Shown: positions 1-11,996 of the stretch, one piece after another
How positions within the stretch are numbered: position 1 is the first letter of the stretch
Layout of the letters: the number at the start of each line of letters is the position of its first letter
Source: Cyathus striatus
Taxonomy: Eukaryota; Basidiomycota; Agaricomycetes; Agaricales; Nidulariaceae
Length of the DNA: 64,000 bases
NCBI GenBank assembly: GCA_025738555.1
Contig: JAOVFP010000012.1
Coordinates: 434,001-498,000 of the forward strand
Reading direction: 5' to 3'
Translations under genes and position numbers: made by a program
The notes under the pieces: generated by a model
Database searches by the model: none
Told to the model about the DNA's origin: nothing
What the model saw: only the letters and a program-made list of their open reading frames with translations

Positions 1-1
1 G

Positions 2-88
2 TTGAGGGAGACGCGTAAAAGCAGGGAGGAACGCGGGGCTGCAGAATCGATGAGGACTTGGCAAAAAATTGCCGCTGGCAAATTTTGA
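2..88 (+). CDS. Possible 3' end of a truncated gene
   Basis: An open frame enters from the left edge and ends at TGA 86-88. The 28 residues are rich in Arg, Lys and Glu (for example RETRKSREER) and could be a basic coiled-coil or disordered C-terminus. No family is recognisable and the stretch is too short to exclude chance, so this is only a pointer that a plus-strand gene may lie to the left. Confidence 0.25.
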   Translation: MRETRKSREERGAAESMRTWQKIAAGKF

Positions 89-264
89 AGAATAAGATTT
101 GACAGGCCACGCGCCCGCTACAACCGTCACTCCGCCTCCGAGATCTTTTCTCAGGAACCCGATCCTATCTTATCTCTATCTTATCTTATCACTTGTGATT
201 CATGCAAGTATTATGTTATACAAGTCCTCCCTCCGTCCCCTTGGTATAAGATGGTATACCACCC

Positions 265-924
265 CTACGATTGCTTCTTCTCTTCCCAATACGATCTCTT
301 TCCGTCCAAAATTTCTTGGCCCTCTTCTTTCAGTTCCGTCTAAAGAATATATTCGTTCAACACACTACTCAAGCAAGAACAAGGCAACTCACCTTTCCCA
401 GGAGCTGCAATGGTAACATTGTAAATGTTTACTATTTAATGCCATAAATTCCGTAAATTTAACTGAGAAAACTTCTCACTGTTCCGCGCGCTTTCTGTAA
501 AGATCATAATCAGCATATTGCTTACATGAGTCCATTGTTTATTTTTACCTTTGAAGCTCCTTTAGATCAAGGATAATGTTCATCAGCATCGTTGATGTTT
601 GAGGATATTTAAGAAACTCCACTCACCAATGACTTGTTCTTTAAATGGCACTTGACTCGTCCCACCATAGTGCACTTCACTACCATCACCCGGCTGTGTA
701 GAACCTGATGTGATGAACAACATCAAGGGAGAATGAAATGCATGAGCACAAACCCCATTCAAGACTTTGTTCTAAATACCTTGCTGTGGGATGCTGTCGG
801 TCCGTGTAGATGGTACTGTCTCGGAGGGAAGAGGCGCTGTTGCCACAGATTGGGCCACTGGCCCACGTTCTGTCTCGCGCACAGGTTCCAGGCGATCGTT
901 GATATTGTTTTGAATGGAAGACAT
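265..924 (-). CDS. Small conserved-type fungal protein, multi-exon
   Basis: Reading the minus strand from ATG 924 gives a hydrophilic protein of roughly 100 residues starting MSSIQNNINDRLEPVRETER. It is split into five exons by introns with good GT...AG ends. Two internal exons are only 11 and 12 nt (ending TTCAAAG|GTAAAA and GGGAAAG|GTGAGT). The middle carries the motif YGGTSQVPFKEQVIG and the end reads GQEILDGKRSYWEEKKQS before TAG 265-267. The VPFKEQVIG...K-x-E-x-x-x-G-x-x-I-L-x-G layout is familiar from short basidiomycete proteins of unknown role. No signal peptide or membrane segment is seen. The function is unknown, and the micro-exons are the least certain part. Confidence 0.6.
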
Positions 925-1244
925 TATTGCAAGAGTGATTGGGATTTAGTGCAGAATGTAGTGGCCTCGCTGTGCTCTTTAAAGGACTAGAATGCTGTGA
1001 TTATCCCTCGTGACGTCATTTAAACAATGCACCAAGTCAATGATGTCACTCATAGCGGCCACTTGCTCTGACTCCGAGTTTACTCAGTTTGGCATATTTC
1101 CGTTCCAAGAAAATGTTAACATATAAATACAATATCTACGGTACAGTGTGCGCTCAAACCATTGATCTCGAGCGTAAAATCAGTACATAGACCATCCAGT
1201 ATCCACAAGACCCGCATATTTAGAACCCAGAAACTGACGGTCAA
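925..1244. other. Intergenic, tandem minus-strand genes
   Basis: This stretch lies between the stop of the arrestin-like gene and the start of the small gene, so it must hold the terminator of one and the promoter of the other. I see no additional coding frame. The left end is AT-rich around 1110-1140. Confidence 0.5.
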
Positions 1245-2962
1245 TCATAGCGCAGACGCTTCTTGATCTTCATACTCATCAGGTGTGGATGGAATCGACC
1301 ACTCCGACCCACGGTGATTTGCACCAATACCAGTCCCATCAGCCGTCCAGGAATCAGTGGTGAGGCGAATAGGAATGACCTGCCTCAGGCCTGTGAACGG
1401 TGATTTGTGTGTTTCAGCAGGATCCATCGAGAGCACAAGGCAATCCTTAAATGATGTACTCTCTGATAAGCATCCTTATCGCACGTAGAATTAGGGCGCT
1501 GCACCAACCTTCACGCTGAGCCCGGCAGCTCTAAACCCAGTCACTTTCACATTATTGCGAATCATAATTTCTCCTGAGAATGATATCCACGTTGGACCAT
1601 CCCCCTGTAAGACTTATGGTAAGTGCGAAGAAAGCTAAATTTGTTATCACTCACAGTGTGCTTGAACGACCCCTCGCCGATGCAATCCACTCTCCAGATG
1701 TCCGCCTTTGGTCCTGCCGTGAACGGATTTCTACAGGCCAGTTTGAAATTAGGTAATAGTTCACTACGAAAATATTCGAGAGCACGTTACCTGACATCAA
1801 CAGTGGATTGACGCATCATTTCCAAACGGGTAACCTTCTTCGAACTAATCATAGATGGGATTGGACCATATGGAAGATATGCTGCCAAAGATGTTGCAGT
1901 AGACAGCACTGTAAAGTGGAAGGGGATAGGCTGTGTGAAACAGAAGATACGAGACGCCTGGGATATAGAGTTTCGTAATGATATCCTGCCCCTTTCCGCC
2001 TTTCATGCGAATCACTGATTCATATTCACGCCATTCTGGTGTTGCGTGGAATCCATTCTGTGCTACAACAAGAGGAGATGGGATGGGGAATGCAGGACGG
2101 GTCCGAGGGCGGTAGACGAATGGTGTTGATACAACACTGAATTGATGTGAACAAAGAGAAAGGGGGACGGGTCAATAACGTACGTTGACCCGATATGTAT
2201 CCCGAGGGCTTTTGATTTGACAAGTGGCACAAGCGTAGGGACGGCGTTAGGCTTATTTATAGTTGCAGTAACAGAATACTTGATTCTACTGATGAGACGC
2301 GTGAAATATAGGTATAAAGTAAGCTTACATCTATTGTAGCGGTAAATCCGGGCATTCCTGATAATTTCACGTCGAATGTGGGAGGGAGAGGCTGAAAGAG
2401 AAAGCTCTACCAACGATTTATGAGAAGGGGCAACATCACTCTACTCACAAACGTTTTATCTTCGAAATTGAATGTGGTTGGGAGCGTGAGTGAAAAAGCC
2501 AACGTTGGTGGACATATGGTGTTTGTGGGATCTTTGATCCATAATAATGCAGTATCCAGACATAGCTTTGCTGACGAAGTTCCTCCCTCGCCAATTTCAC
2601 GCAGATGCAAACGGCCCTCGATCTATCGCCAATGGTATTGCGTGAGACGTTATGTATGGATCCGCAGCAACATTACACACCTTCACTTCTACGCTAGTAA
2701 TACCATCCACCTTTGTGAGCTCTATATTGCCTTCTACTCGACCAGCCGAACCATAGACAGGCAGAGCGACACCGTCCTCCTGGGCACTTAGACGAAGACG
2801 AACGTCACCGTTTCTCGACTCCTTCACGAAATTTCCGGAAGGCCTCGGACGAAGGCGGTCTGCCAATGCAATTCGTTGTTCATACGCATGGGGTTCGACG
2901 GAATACGAGGGGGTACGGTTGAAACCTGGGGCAACGTATGACGGAAGACTTGCGGTGGACAT
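1245..2962 (-). CDS. Arrestin-like domain protein
   Basis: The start is ATG 2962 and the stop TGA 1245. Exon 1 (2962-2681) joins exon 2 (2622-2449) through a 58-nt intron to give EVKIEGRLHLREIGEGGTSS, a classic arrestin N-domain strand-turn. Exon 2 continues with FSLTLPTTFNFEDKT and exon 3 with PLPPTFDVKLSGMPGF. Later exons carry NGFHATPEWREYESVIRMKG and a C-domain ending HRGSEWSIPSTPDEYEDQEA. Alpha-arrestins in fungi (Rod1/Art type) bind membrane transporters and recruit Rsp5 ubiquitin ligase, but I do not see a clear PPxY motif in the parts I read, so an adaptor role is inferred from family only. It has about six to seven exons. The first residues up to about 60 are disordered and Pro/Ser rich. 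Confidence 0.83.
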
Positions 2963-3609
2963 TGCAATATGACGCCGGGGCTGCGTAGGAGGAGGCAGAA
3001 TGTGATGGAAGAGGGATGAAGAGTAAGCAGAAATAATGGGTTGTTACTCAGTTTTGTGGTAATCCTGAAGCTGTCCGGGAAGCATGAGGGTGCATGTGTG
3101 ACAGTATGGACCATATGGATGGTCACGCTCGGGTTTGTGAATCAACCGGTTCGGCATGGGGCCTCCAAAGATAGCATATGCATCGTGCGGATCCCGTTCA
3201 TTTCAATTTGTAGCCAAACAGCACCGATGTTAAAATAGAACTTGGAATAGTCGACGTCGTGAGTGTCATCATCCGGCATCAAGTACTTTAGTTCAGTACA
3301 GTTGTTCAAACTTCCTTCTAGAACGTATACGTAGATGACAAAGATAATATTGACCGTCTGCTCCTCGCCAGCCACTGCCACGGCCTCTAAACCAACTCCG
3401 CGAACTATCATCAGCCTGCACGTGAGTCATCGCCATCTGAACATCGACAAACACCGACCCCTTGATTCTCCAAAGACAAAAGTGCCCACCGAGAAATCCG
3501 TATCTTTCACAACCGTGCCGTGCAATTACATAGTTAACGAATCCTATTACAGATAAAAATACATAGCATATCACAAGAGTAACAAAACATAGTCTCCCAT
3601 CAAATCACC
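2963..3609. other. Intergenic, no supported gene
   Basis: About 650 bases lie between the stop of the nucleoporin gene and the start of the arrestin-like gene, both on the minus strand. Open frames exist on both strands (up to about 90 codons at 3142-3574 minus) but they overlap in different frames, have no convincing splice joins and match nothing I recognise. The arrestin-like promoter must lie near 2963-3100. Confidence 0.5.
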
Positions 3610-6600
3610 TCAAGTTGTCGGCGGCGGACGTCTGATTGTGACAGGTTTCCCCGTCGCCTCTGCAGGCTTGAGGCGTTTAGCTAACGAGTCTTCGCCTCCC
3701 TGGGCGGCTTCTTCTCGAGGACGTTTCGTCGCTGCACCCATTATAGACATACCACCAGCTGCAGGTGTAGACGCAGGCGAGGCCGCTCCACTAGCAGGAG
3801 CAGCATTTGTAGGTGAAGACGTAGATGCTGTGGGAGTGCTTAACTTCGTAGGGAGAACGCGGGGAGCACCGCCCCGTTGAGCCGCGCCCCCACGACCTGC
3901 AGCCGCACCACGGATCCCAGGAGCACCACGAGTAGGAACTCCAGTTGCCCCTGCTGGTTTGCGAGGAAGGGCAGTCGAGCCTCCAGCAGCTGCTACTGCT
4001 GCTTTAGCCACTGTTGGGTTAACACCAGCCTGAGGTTTGATACCTGCTGTTCCCAAAGGTTTTGCAGTGGCCAGCGCGTTAGGTTTCGCCGTAGCTTCTG
4101 AGCCTGCCGTAGAGGGAGCAGTTGTCGTCGGGGTGACCGGAGAGGCGGTAGCGGCTGGGGCCGCAGCCGGAATGAACCCGCTGCTTTTCCATTCCTGAAT
4201 TTGCGCTTCAAGCGCCTTGACCCTTGCCTGAGCTTTCACCAATTGCGAATCCTTAACCTTCAATTTGGTACTAAGCTCCATCCTACCGCGTTCAACGGCA
4301 GCAGCAATATCACTATCGTGCTTGGACTCCTGAGCCTTCTTCTCCTCTTCGCTAAGACCTTCCGGCCTGTCTTTAACTGCAGCGTCGACAGCAGTATTAA
4401 TGGCGGTTTTGACCTGTTCCTCGTATTGGGCTTTCAATCGTTCCTCTAAAGCCTTCAGTTCTTCAGCGTGTTGCTTGATAAGCTCGTCTTGGGAAGATGA
4501 AGTAGCGACAGCGTTCTGAAGTTCATTCTTTGTCTTCTCAATAGCCTCCGCAACGGCGTCTGCTTGTTGCTTCGCAATACGCTCGGCCTCCGCAGGCTTG
4601 TTTGCTATGATACTCCGAAGACGATTCGCAAATTTTTCCTTTGATGATATCAATATTAATTCGGAGAAAAGTCGATCAAACTTACATTTTGGGCACGAAC
4701 ACTCTTGATATCATTCTGAGCCTTCTGAGCACTTTCTGCAGCAGTCTAATTGTATCATTAGTATTTATGTTTTAAAGCAGCTGGTGAATTTACCTTCAGT
4801 TTTTCCAATGCCTCATCTCGCGCCTTGACGAGCTCTTCTTTTTCTTTCTCCCATGGATCAGGAGCAGAAATAGCTTGGGCACCGTCAGTAGTGCTGGATG
4901 CAGTTGTCGTCCAAGATTCCTTTTCGGCAAGAAGTTTATCTCTTTCTGCTTGGAGGGATGCCTAAAATTGCTGGGTTAAGGTCATGCAGTAGCAGTGATT
5001 CTGACATATACATACAATCAAGGCAGCTTGTTGAGCGGCATCCTCGCTGGTCGATGCGGATGCAGCAGCAGTAGCAGCGCCAGCAGATGCAGCCTGGGTT
5101 TCGGCAGCAGTTTTGGCAGCTTCAAGTTCACTGATTTTGGCCTCTAATTCTGTGACCTGAGCTTTGAGCGCCGTTTTATCATCTTTTACACTCTTGAAGA
5201 TAGCAAGATTCTTCTGATCCAACTCTTTCTGTTTTTGAAGAGTGAGCTCTATCTAATATTTTTTTAGTACAGATCATAAACATATGGCAACGAGAAGTAC
5301 CTTCTTAGTCCGTGCTTCGTATTCTGTTTTCGCTGCTTCGGCCGCTTCAACCTGTGCTTTTAGTCGCTCAATTTCGTCTTTAAGTCCCTGAACTTCAGCT
5401 GGGTCAATGCGGTCATACTACGTTCAAATAGATCATGAGTAATTATGAACTTGTGATATATTATCTTACCTTGCTAAGAAGGTGTGCGTTTCGCTCTTGC
5501 CAGCTTCGGCTCTCCTGCTCCAGTCTCTCGATTTGGGCTCTGTTCGCTTCCAACTCAGCCTGAGCCATACGCGCTTGCTCCTTAGCTGGTTCAAGTTGCT
5601 CCGTGAGCTCTCTAAGTTTGACTTCCAGCTCACGAGCCTTCCTCGCGTTGCTCTCGCTATCTGCACGAAGTGTGGCGTTACTCTCGCGGAGAATGTTGAG
5701 TTGATTAATTCTTTCGACAAGTTCTGCATGCTGTGCAGCGGAGGCGGCACTTTCAACAGCACGTTCGCGTTCCTAAGGGCAGAATTTAAGTTTTGTATAT
5801 ATCTGCATGTGTGGGGATACACACCTCAGATAGCGTTGCCCGTGTCTCTTGTAGAGCCTGCGAAAGATGGTCAACCTGGGTCTTCAGTCGGGCACCCTCT
5901 TGTTTGCTCAATTCGAGTTGTAAGTCGACTATTTCCTTCTCCTTGCGTAAATAGGCAACAACCGAACGCAGCTCCGACAACTTAGTATCAGCATCGTCTC
6001 AACAGCTTCGCTTTCAGCAGTTTCACCGCCTGAGGACTCAGCAGCCTGGCGAATACGAGTTGCTGTACTGCTGACAGATTCAAGGTGTTGGTGGAGCAGT
6101 TTATTCTGCGAGGATAGATCCTGGCAGCTAGAAATGTTATCAGCTTTGTGAAGGCATGAAGCGAACCATGCCTACCGAGCGTTAAGATCTGCAACTTCTT
6201 TATCCATCGCTTCTTTTTGTTGCTTCCAGCTGGTTTCGGAAGACACTAGCTTGGCCTGTGCTGTCTCTGCTGCAGTCAGGTTGTCACGGGCTTTAAGTTG
6301 GGCTCCAGAGAGATCGCGCTTAAGCTTTTCAATGGCCTTGATCGATTCGGCATGTGCAAGCACTTCATGGGAGTATCGTTCTTCAGCAGACTGCCACGCT
6401 TATTAGCAACGACTTGTACGATGTAATATAAAACAGCCATACCTTAACACGCGCTTCAAGCTGTTGAACGTCGCGTTCATAGCTAGTACGATCGCTCTCA
6501 GAATGCTTCTCAGATGTAGTCATGTCAATGATTGTTCCTTCAAGGGTCTTTCTATCGTTAGCCCAAGCATTGCGCTCAGTATCGAAGGAATGCTGGAGCT

Positions 6601-9600
6601 CATTAAACTTCGCCCTGAGCTGCGAAACTTCTCCTTGAGCAGAGCGCAATTTATCTTCCAGAGCCTTTTGTTCAGACTAGAGCCAAGTCAAGCAACTTAT
6701 TATGATAGCAGAAAATAACCATACCTCATGCCGAGCAATCTGTGCTTCAGTAGATGCTTTATATTCGTCGTAGGTAGCATTGAGAGCGGAAAGCGCTTCT
6801 TCATTGGCGGCGCTGATCTCTTGGAACTGCTGGACATGGCTTCTTGCTGAAGCTAGATCAACCTCAGCTATCTTTAAAGCGGAACGAAGCTCAGCAACTT
6901 CGGCCTCAAGTTGTTGTTCATGAGATAGATCAGGATCAGCAGTTGTTGTCATAGTAGTTGTTATAGAACGGCGTTCGTATACAGAGAGCTTCTCTTCGAT
7001 GCCCTTCAGCTGCCTAGTGAGTTCCTCGACGCGTTCTTCGAGGTGTTTCTTGCTGGTTTCCGCACTAACAAGCGCCTCCCGGGTCTTGAAAAACTCTTGT
7101 GCCTGTAAAAATATTTAGAAGTGGTTCTTGATTTTGAACGACCAACTCACATTTTTGTCAAGTCGACCTTGCAGTTCCTTTAGTTCAATATCTTTTTGAA
7201 GAGAAAGATTCCGAACAGCTTCTCGTTCTTGACTGACTTGGGTACGCAAATCTTGACTGTAGTGCGGTTAGGAATAGGCAATCAAAACTTTAGAAGATGG
7301 GTCACGCACGCTTGAGAATCCAACATCTGTAACTGACTTTCTAAGCGGCGGCGATCATTTTCCCCTGAGCGCTCAAGATCGTTGTGCATCCTCTGGACGT
7401 TCGACATAAGATCAGACAAATGAGAACGTTCCAGGGACAATGTTTTATTTTCTTCGACCAGACGTAATTGCACGCTCTACTGAAGTGTTAATAAACGCAA
7501 AACCACAAGTACCACAAAGACAAACCTCCCAGATCTTCTTCTCCGCCCTCAAGTTGGCGCATTCGTTACGCAGCTGTTCCACACGGGAGTTTGACGCGTG
7601 CAGATCTTCTGTAACACGATTGCATTCGATGTCCATGCGCGTCCACTGGTCGAAAAGTTGCTGATTTCGCTTGGTAAGGTCGTCAATTTCTCGTCCATGA
7701 AGAGCAAATTGCTCTTGGTGCATGCGGTTTCGATCTACGAATACGATAAGTATCATCATCAAACAGCCTTTTATATACGTTACCAGTTAAGTATTCAACC
7801 CTCGCATTCGCTTTCGCGAGCGAAGCTTCCAGATTGCTGAGATCTCGTTGGGCAGAGATAAGCTGCTCTCGTATCTTTCCTGAATCCGCGCCCATCTCCG
7901 CTCTGTAAGCGTCGAATTGACCTTGTACCTCTGCGAGCTCCCTAGCCAATTCACTATCGCTAACAATGCCTTCGACGGGTGCCTCGCCGTTAATGCCATT
8001 GGTGAGTGGACGACCAGTAGCCTTCTCAGCTCTGGCCAGCATGCTGCGAAGGGCATCGCGCTCCTTGACGTATGCCTGAATAACACTCTCGCTGTGTTTC
8101 TTTTGTCGTTCCAGCTGAGCGGCAAGTTCTTGCATAGCCTCATGAGCTTCTTTGATGGCTTCGCTTTGCTCTTTCTCCAAGGTGTCCTTGTATTCCCGTT
8201 CTTCAGATTCCATCTTTGCTGCGAGCTCGCGCACAATTTTGAGTAGCCTCTGGTTCTGTTCCTGAAGACCTCCGATAGACTTGAATAATACCAAATTATT
8301 GGTAATTACGGCTTCCACATCATCAACTGGCTCGAAGGAAAGTTGTTCCAACTCTTGATCATTAGGAATCGTAGGGTCATCGCGACGAGCGATTTCCTGG
8401 AGAAGGGACTGCACCTGACGACCGAGATCTGCAAGTTGCTTTTGGAGCAGCTCATTCTCTGTGGTCGACTTGGATAGCTTCTGAGAAATTTCCTGGGAAT
8501 GGGAAGTCTGTGCATCCCGTTCAGCAAGGGCTTGGGAGAGCTGCGAAGCCAGCTGCGCAGCCTCTGACTGAAGACGTTCGTACTCGGCTCGTTGTTGTGA
8601 CAGAATGGGAGCCTTAAAAATGCAATCAACTGACAGGTTCTCAGTAATGAATGAAAACTACGTACGCGCTCCTCGATTTGTGCGAGTACAGCAGTGAGTG
8701 TACGGTCCATATGATCATACTCGGCAGACTTCCTTGCGTAATCCTCCTGCAGACGAACATAGTCGGCATACACTTCAGTGAAAGTCTTACCAGCCCGCTG
8801 AGCTCTGCTGGCCATTGCAACCGTAGGACTTAGCCCCAGCATACCCTCTGTAACGAAGTCGCCGCGGCCGGGGGTCCTAACAGGAGTACTTGGCATGCTC
8901 CGTCCGGGTACAGGCAACTCTCCCTACCCATCTTATCCATGACAGTCTCCAGCTGCTCGACCCTCTTTTCTGCGATTTCACGTGCTCGCTTCTCCTTCTC
9001 TGCTTCGTCCTTAAGAGCAGCTTCTCTTCGTTCAGCTCTGTCACCCACTTCAGCCCACTCTCTCTCAATACCTTCCACGATTTCCTTTGCCTGCTTCTCA
9101 CGTTCCTCCATCATTGACACCAACCGTCTAAGCCCACTGGCCTCAGTTGAATATCTTGCTTCTTGCTCTGCAAGCTGATTGGCCAAGTTTTGGACTTTCT
9201 CAAGTGCCTGAGACAGTTGACGACCTTGTGAAGTGTGCGAGGACTGGAGAGCTTTTAGCGAAGCCTCAGCGGAAGCTTGCGACTGGCTCAAAGAATCGTA
9301 GGAGGCCTGGAGAGTTGCCATCTCTGCATGCTTAGAGCGGCGGTATTTGGCGAATTCCTCGGTCTTGTTCGTGAGCTCATTGTTAGTACGCTCCACCTCA
9401 GATTGGGCTAACTGAAGCTGTTGAGTGAGAGAATCGACCTTGAACTGCATAAACCTTCAATATAACCAGTATCAGCCATTGGTAACAGATCATACCTTAG
9501 TGGATGTTTCGATTGAACGAAGCTCTCGAACCTGTGTCTCGAGGGTCAAGTGCTCCTGTCGCGCTTCCTTCAAGTTTGAACGAAGTGATTGGATTTCCTC

Positions 9601-10278
9601 TTAATAACAATATGTTAACACAAATTTAGAGGCTAAGAATATATGGCGCACCATCTCTTTGCATGCCCTCCTGTTTCAACCGACTGACAACACCAACCAA
9701 ATCACGTTTCTCTCGTTCAGTATCTTCAATCTTCTGCTTGAGTGACTCAACTTCGGAAGAAGAGCTGGTTTGAGATGTAGACAATGATACCACTTGATTT
9801 TGTAGGCTTGTATTCGTTTCGCCTACAATAGTGTTTCGAATCAAAACACGCGCAAGAAGCTGTAAATAGTTGAGGCCTTACTAAGTTGGTCGCGTTCACG
9901 CTTCATTTGATCCACTTCATGTCGGAGACCTTCAATGGTGCCCTCAAGTTCGCTCGAAATGGTTTCCTTATCTTGAAGCGCTTGGTCAAGCTCGACATCT
10001 TTACGCTCCGCCTCGGCTTTTACTTCATCCAACTCGCGTTGAGAAGTATCCAAGTCAGATGCCTGACCAACAACCAGACGGTATAAAGCTAGTATGGCAT
10101 CTGCAGAGGGTGAAGATAGAATAGTATCTGGAAGGAGCGTGGAAAGGATGTCCTGGTCAATGTCATGTGGTATGTCGAGAGAAAGGGGAGCGGCGTCGTC
10201 ATGCATAGGAGAGGAAGGTGCATGTTCTTCGTCTTGAGCTGCAGCTGCAGCCTTCGACTTTCGCCGTGTTTTCATCAT
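3610..10278 (-). CDS. MLP1: Nuclear-basket nucleoporin Tpr/Mlp1
   Basis: This very long coiled-coil protein is encoded in about 20 exons. It forms the filaments of the nuclear pore basket and takes part in mRNA export surveillance and chromatin anchoring (known for the family). The N-terminus is MMKTRRKSK followed by an acidic linker, then heptad-rich coiled coil from about residue 70 to near the end. The diagnostic Tpr/Mlp1 block lies near 8500-8840 (KTFTEVYADYVRLQ...EYDHMDRTL...VLAQIEER), and at about 8360-8450 comes LGRQVQSLLQEIARRDDP. The C-terminal 200 residues (3610-4250) are Ala/Pro/Thr/Gly-rich and disordered, with RG repeats (RGAAAGRGGAAQRGG) and the end KPVTIRRPPPTT. ATG 10278 is chosen because it begins the basic tail. 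An in-frame upstream ATG exists at 10368. An apparent one-base frame break is annotated separately near 8925. Confidence 0.93.
8905..8945 (-). other. Apparent one-base frameshift in Tpr/Mlp1
   Basis: On the minus strand the coiled-coil frame ending ETVMDKMGRE runs into a Gly/Cys nonsense tail. The next conserved block (ELPVPGRSMPSTPVRTPGRG) is in a frame offset by one base and is closed by TAG just upstream. No GT-AG pair of workable size bridges them. Adding one G to the AGGGAG run would join the two frames, so a lost base in the assembly or a real lesion fits best. Confidence 0.6.
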
Positions 10279-10562
10279 GGAAAGTCTTACGGTCGCCGAG
10301 GTAGAAGATGAGCTCGCTGAGGCGAACAGCGAGGTCAATGAGTTAAAGAGTGTCGGAGGCCTAAGCACAATGCCGACAATAGGTCACGGACCACGTGTTG
10401 TTTATGTAATCAGCTCAAATACTGTGAACCTTATTTTTTCGTCTCTGCCCTCAATCAACACAACACAAGAATCTTTGGGTGAGTGAAGCTCTTCATCGTT
10501 CGCGACATTCAACTCACAGGAACTTGTCCAGTCACCTTCTGACTCATTCTTAAAAAGCCAAA
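10279..10562. promoter_or_regulatory. Divergent promoter, Tpr/Mlp1 and RPS20
   Basis: The two start codons are only 284 bp apart and point away from each other, so the promoters overlap. A T-rich and pyrimidine-rich run (10430-10450, TTATTTTTTCGTCTCTGCCC) precedes the ribosomal protein gene, the usual look of a fungal RP gene start-site region. No TATA box is obvious. The inference rests on layout. Confidence 0.5.
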
Positions 10563-11093
10563 ATGAGTTACGTCGCCAAAGGAGAAAAGGAATACGATGC
10601 TACTGGTGCCCCCGTGCCCGGTGCCAAAATCCACAAAATCAGGATCACCCTCACCAGCAGCAACGTGAAGAACTTGGAGAAGTGTTAGTGTCATTCTCCT
10701 CGTCATTCGATATTTTCTTATGGGCCCTTAGTCTCCGCCGACCTCATCAACCGTGCTAAAGACAAGAACCTCCGTGTCAAGGGCCCCGTCCGTCTCCCCA
10801 CCAAAGTCCTCAAGATCACCACCCGTAAGACTGTACGTGAAATTTACATAGGTTCGTTCAGATTATTAACTCTGCTCTTTCTAGCCTTGTGGTGAAGGTT
10901 CCAAGACCTGGGATCGTTATGAGCTCAAGATCCATAAGCGCCTCATCGACTTGCACTCCTCCAGCGAGATTGTCAAGCAGATCGTACGTTTATTTCAATC
11001 CAACCGGAAAATGGGGAGCTGACCCCTATCCTTTAACAGACTAGCATCAGCTTGGAGCCCGGTGTCGAAGTCGAGGTTACTATCTCTGCTTAA
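10563..11093 (+). CDS. RPS20: 40S ribosomal protein S20 (uS10)
   Basis: Four exons encode about 121 residues, the normal length for eukaryotic S20 of the small ribosomal subunit head. The start is [15 protein letters not shown]. The conserved core reads [18 protein letters not shown], then [38 protein letters not shown] and [18 protein letters not shown], ending TISA before TAA 11091-11093. Introns have donors GTTAGT, GTACGT-like sites and YAG acceptors. It is divergently arranged with the nucleoporin gene and probably strongly expressed, judged only from the gene class. Confidence 0.97.
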
Positions 11094-11344
11094 GTTTTGA
11101 GTAGCTATGTAGTTGTCACGTCAATAAATGTTGCGATGATTCCCAATTAAGTATGTGTGAATGTACTATGAGATTGATTATTGATTATGTAATTTCTAAT
11201 GGTTAGTAATGAATAAAATAAATAACTTATTGTGGTAAAAGTTGCATGAGGTTGCCAGGCAATTGCCAGGTGTTACCGATCTTATTTACGTACCATCAAC
11301 TCGCAGACTTTCACTAAGTGTTCTCGCGCTCTTTATAACCTAAC

Positions 11345-11661
11345 ATGGGGAGAAGCGCTAAATTGCACAAAAGAGTAGTATGAAATTCAGCTGCACTACT
11401 TCGCTGAGTTCAAAGCTAACCGTAGCGTCACTCCAGCCCAAAAAGACGGCTGTAGGCAATTCTATTGCTGGCACCTCTTCCTCACAAATGCAAGCCCAAG
11501 CCGCGAAGAGGAAGGCTACACTAAAAGACAAATCTTCTGGAAAGCAAAAGAGGGCAGACGGAGAGACTGTCCTTGGTGGAGTGGACTACGTCTCGCTGCT
11601 CTTGGGTGGACGAAGGAGAGCAAAGGAGGAAGCTCGAAAATTACCACCGAATGACTCTTAA
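11345..11661 (+). CDS. Small basic protein, function unknown
   Basis: ATG 11345 opens MGRSAKLHKRV, then a very short intron (about 38 nt, GTATGA...AAAG) joins the frame that continues to the stop at 11659-11661. The body is Lys/Ser/Ala rich with QAAKRKATLKDKSSGKQKRA and a tidy C-terminal motif VLGGVDYVSLLLGGRRRAKE. The basic N-terminus and the GG-x-DY-V-x-L-x-x-GGRR-x-A-x-E block look conserved rather than random and suggest a nucleolar or RNA-associated protein, but I cannot name the family. If the intron is wrong, the start could instead be ATG 11380. It lies 250 bp downstream of RPS20 in the same orientation. Confidence 0.6.
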
Positions 11662-11996
11662 CGAGCCTTCAGCTTCATCATTCTGTCATACTCGGGGTCG
11701 AAGCCATTGCAAGAGTCCTGGTTTTCGTTAAAATGTTACGTCGTGGTTCATGTCGATGGCTAATCGACTACGTAACTCACGTATGCTAGTGGTATAAAAC
11801 TAAACAACCGCTTCACAGCTAGGAGGAGATTTGGAGGGTTCAATCGCATTGGACTGTTCATAAGTTGGATTTTCTTTGTAATTCATTTGTACTCAGGTAT
11901 ATTTGACGGCTTCAACTTTTCAGTTGTATATCCATACCCTCACAAAAGTCCCAAAGTGAAGATTGAAATGTCCATACTATCCTACATAAAAGGTTG
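11662..11996. other. Convergent intergenic region
   Basis: This 335-bp AT-rich gap lies between the 3' ends of the small basic gene and the surface-protein gene. It should contain both polyadenylation regions. I see no gene, repeat or RNA in it. Confidence 0.5.

Noticed and set aside
3142..3574. Overlapping 90-codon frames on the minus strand
   Set aside because: Two frames overlap without splice logic or recognisable motifs, so chance is likelier than a gene.
8651..9335. Several plus-strand frames over the nucleoporin
   Set aside because: Antisense to a Glu/Gln/Ala-rich coiled coil, which leaves the reverse frames free of stops.
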